DNA from: Candidatus Krumholzibacteriia bacterium
GTDB taxonomy: Bacteria > Krumholzibacteriota > Krumholzibacteriia > JAJRXK01
Length of the DNA stretch: 36,520 nucleotides
Assembly (NCBI GenBank): GCA_035268685.1
Contig: DATFKK010000012.1
Coordinates: 1-36,520, forward strand
Reading direction: 5' to 3'
Both the position numbers and the translations under genes were made by a program. Positions 35,981-36,520 of the stretch are shown here, in pieces. Positions within the stretch are counted from its first letter, which is position 1. The number at the start of each line of letters is the position of its first letter. Below the pieces are notes generated by a model. The model had not been told where the DNA came from. It saw only the letters and a program-made list of their open reading frames with translations, and ran no database searches.

Positions 35981-36520
35981 ATGCGCAATCGAGTCTCCGT
36001 CTACGCCTTCGTCCTCGCCGTCGTGGTCTGTGCGGCCTGGCTGCTCGACACGTTGTTGCCGGCGTGGGCCCTCGACGGGCCGCTCCTGCTCACGGTCCTG
36101 GCCTTCGCAGTCTTCGTGACCGGGATCGAGTTCCTCGAGGTCCGCACCAGCGACGGCTTCCGATGGGCGCCCTCGAGCACCGTCGACCACGCGGCCTGGA
36201 TGCTCTTCGGGCCGGTGGCGGCCATGCTCATCCGAGGTCTGGCGATCGTGGTGGGCGATGGATTCGTGCGTCGGCGGCCGCCCCTGCGGGTACTCTTCAA
36301 CACGGCCACGGGCGCGATCGCCGTCGGACTCGCCGGGGCGACCTTCCATGCGCTGCCGTGGAGCGACGACCTCTCCAGCCCGGCCTTCCTCGTGCCGGCC
36401 GTGCTCAGCCACCTGGTCTTCGCCCTGGTGAACAACCTGCTGGCCACGGTGGTCATGGCCCTGAGCGAGGCCAAGCGTTTCGACGAAGTCGCCCGCACCG
36501 TTTTCGGGTGGCACTTCCTC
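35981..36520 (+). CDS. Multi-pass membrane protein, probable sensor part of a signalling protein (partial)
   Basis: The gene runs off the window; 180 codons are present from the ATG at 35981. There is an in-frame stop at 35933-35935 and no other ATG/GTG/TTG start between. At least five hydrophobic segments occur: VYAFVLAVVVCAAWLL, LLLTVLAFAVFVTGIEFL, AAWMLFGPVAAMLIRGLAIV, a stretch with LFNTATGAIAVGLAGATF, and LVPAVLSHLVFALVNNLLAT. The pattern RRRPPLRVLFN followed by Ala/Gly-rich helix resembles the N-terminal membrane domain of some HD-GYP or GGDEF c-di-GMP proteins. The output domain is beyond the window, so this is inference. No strong ribosome site precedes the ATG, and the 19-residue ORF ends 50 bases upstream, so translational coupling or leader control is possible. 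Confidence 0.65.
   Translation, partial: MRNRVSVYAFVLAVVVCAAWLLDTLLPAWALDGPLLLTVLAFAVFVTGIEFLEVRTSDGFRWAPSSTVDHAAWMLFGPVAAMLIRGLAIVVGDGFVRRRPPLRVLFNTATGAIAVGLAGATFHALPWSDDLSSPAFLVPAVLSHLVFALVNNLLATVVMALSEAKRFDEVARTVFGWHFL

Overview
This is a high-GC bacterial chromosome segment in which every gene I can support lies on the + strand. I see no insertion sequence, phage, CRISPR array, tRNA or rRNA. Several large surface proteins end in a FlgD-like Ig fold with the PNPF hallmark, which is typical of the FCB-superphylum fringe (Eisenbacteria, Krumholzibacteriota, Latescibacterota, Gemmatimonadota and relatives). The high GC, frequent GTG starts and ATGA/GTGA coupled genes fit that, but the exact phylum is inference.

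Layout. (1) The window opens in the last codons of glyS. (2) Positions 549-11557 form a secreted-protein block: a large exported protein with a FlgD-like C-terminus that is its own transcription unit and ends in a strong UUCG-loop terminator, then a sigma70-type promoter and a three-gene unit of two paralogous lipoproteins and an Asp-box/FlgD-like protein. (3) 11714-15296 holds ppdK (pyruvate phosphate dikinase) followed by DUF4388 and STAS regulatory proteins. (4) 15391-23270 is an envelope block: a membrane-anchored vWA protein, then four translationally coupled genes for a lamin-tail-domain protein, an unknown exported protein, a ComEA-type helix-hairpin-helix protein with a probable beta-rich body, and a soluble repeat protein. 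(5) 23469-25922 is an aminotransferase with purD. (6) 26030-30486 is a housekeeping operon: low-molecular-weight phosphatase, ilvE, glyA, nrdR, tatC. (7) 30608-34770 carries a polyprenyl diphosphate synthase, rsfS, argS and a PfkB kinase. (8) From 34875 to the window end come a two-domain protein of unknown function, a 19-codon ORF with an almost ideal Shine-Dalgarno sequence, and the start of a multi-pass membrane protein that looks like the sensor part of a signalling protein.

How the parts relate. glyA, purD and ilvE cover one-carbon, purine and branched-chain amino-acid metabolism. nrdR senses nucleotides for ribonucleotide reductase control. tatC, the polyprenyl synthase and the exported proteins serve the envelope. 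The most unusual points are the 19-aa peptide between an unknown protein and a membrane sensor, an arginyl-tRNA synthetase whose HIGH motif is replaced by NIVS, the coupled LTD/HHH/repeat-protein operon, a TatC with a long charged tail, and a phosphatase with the arginine-phosphatase-type Thr in its P-loop.
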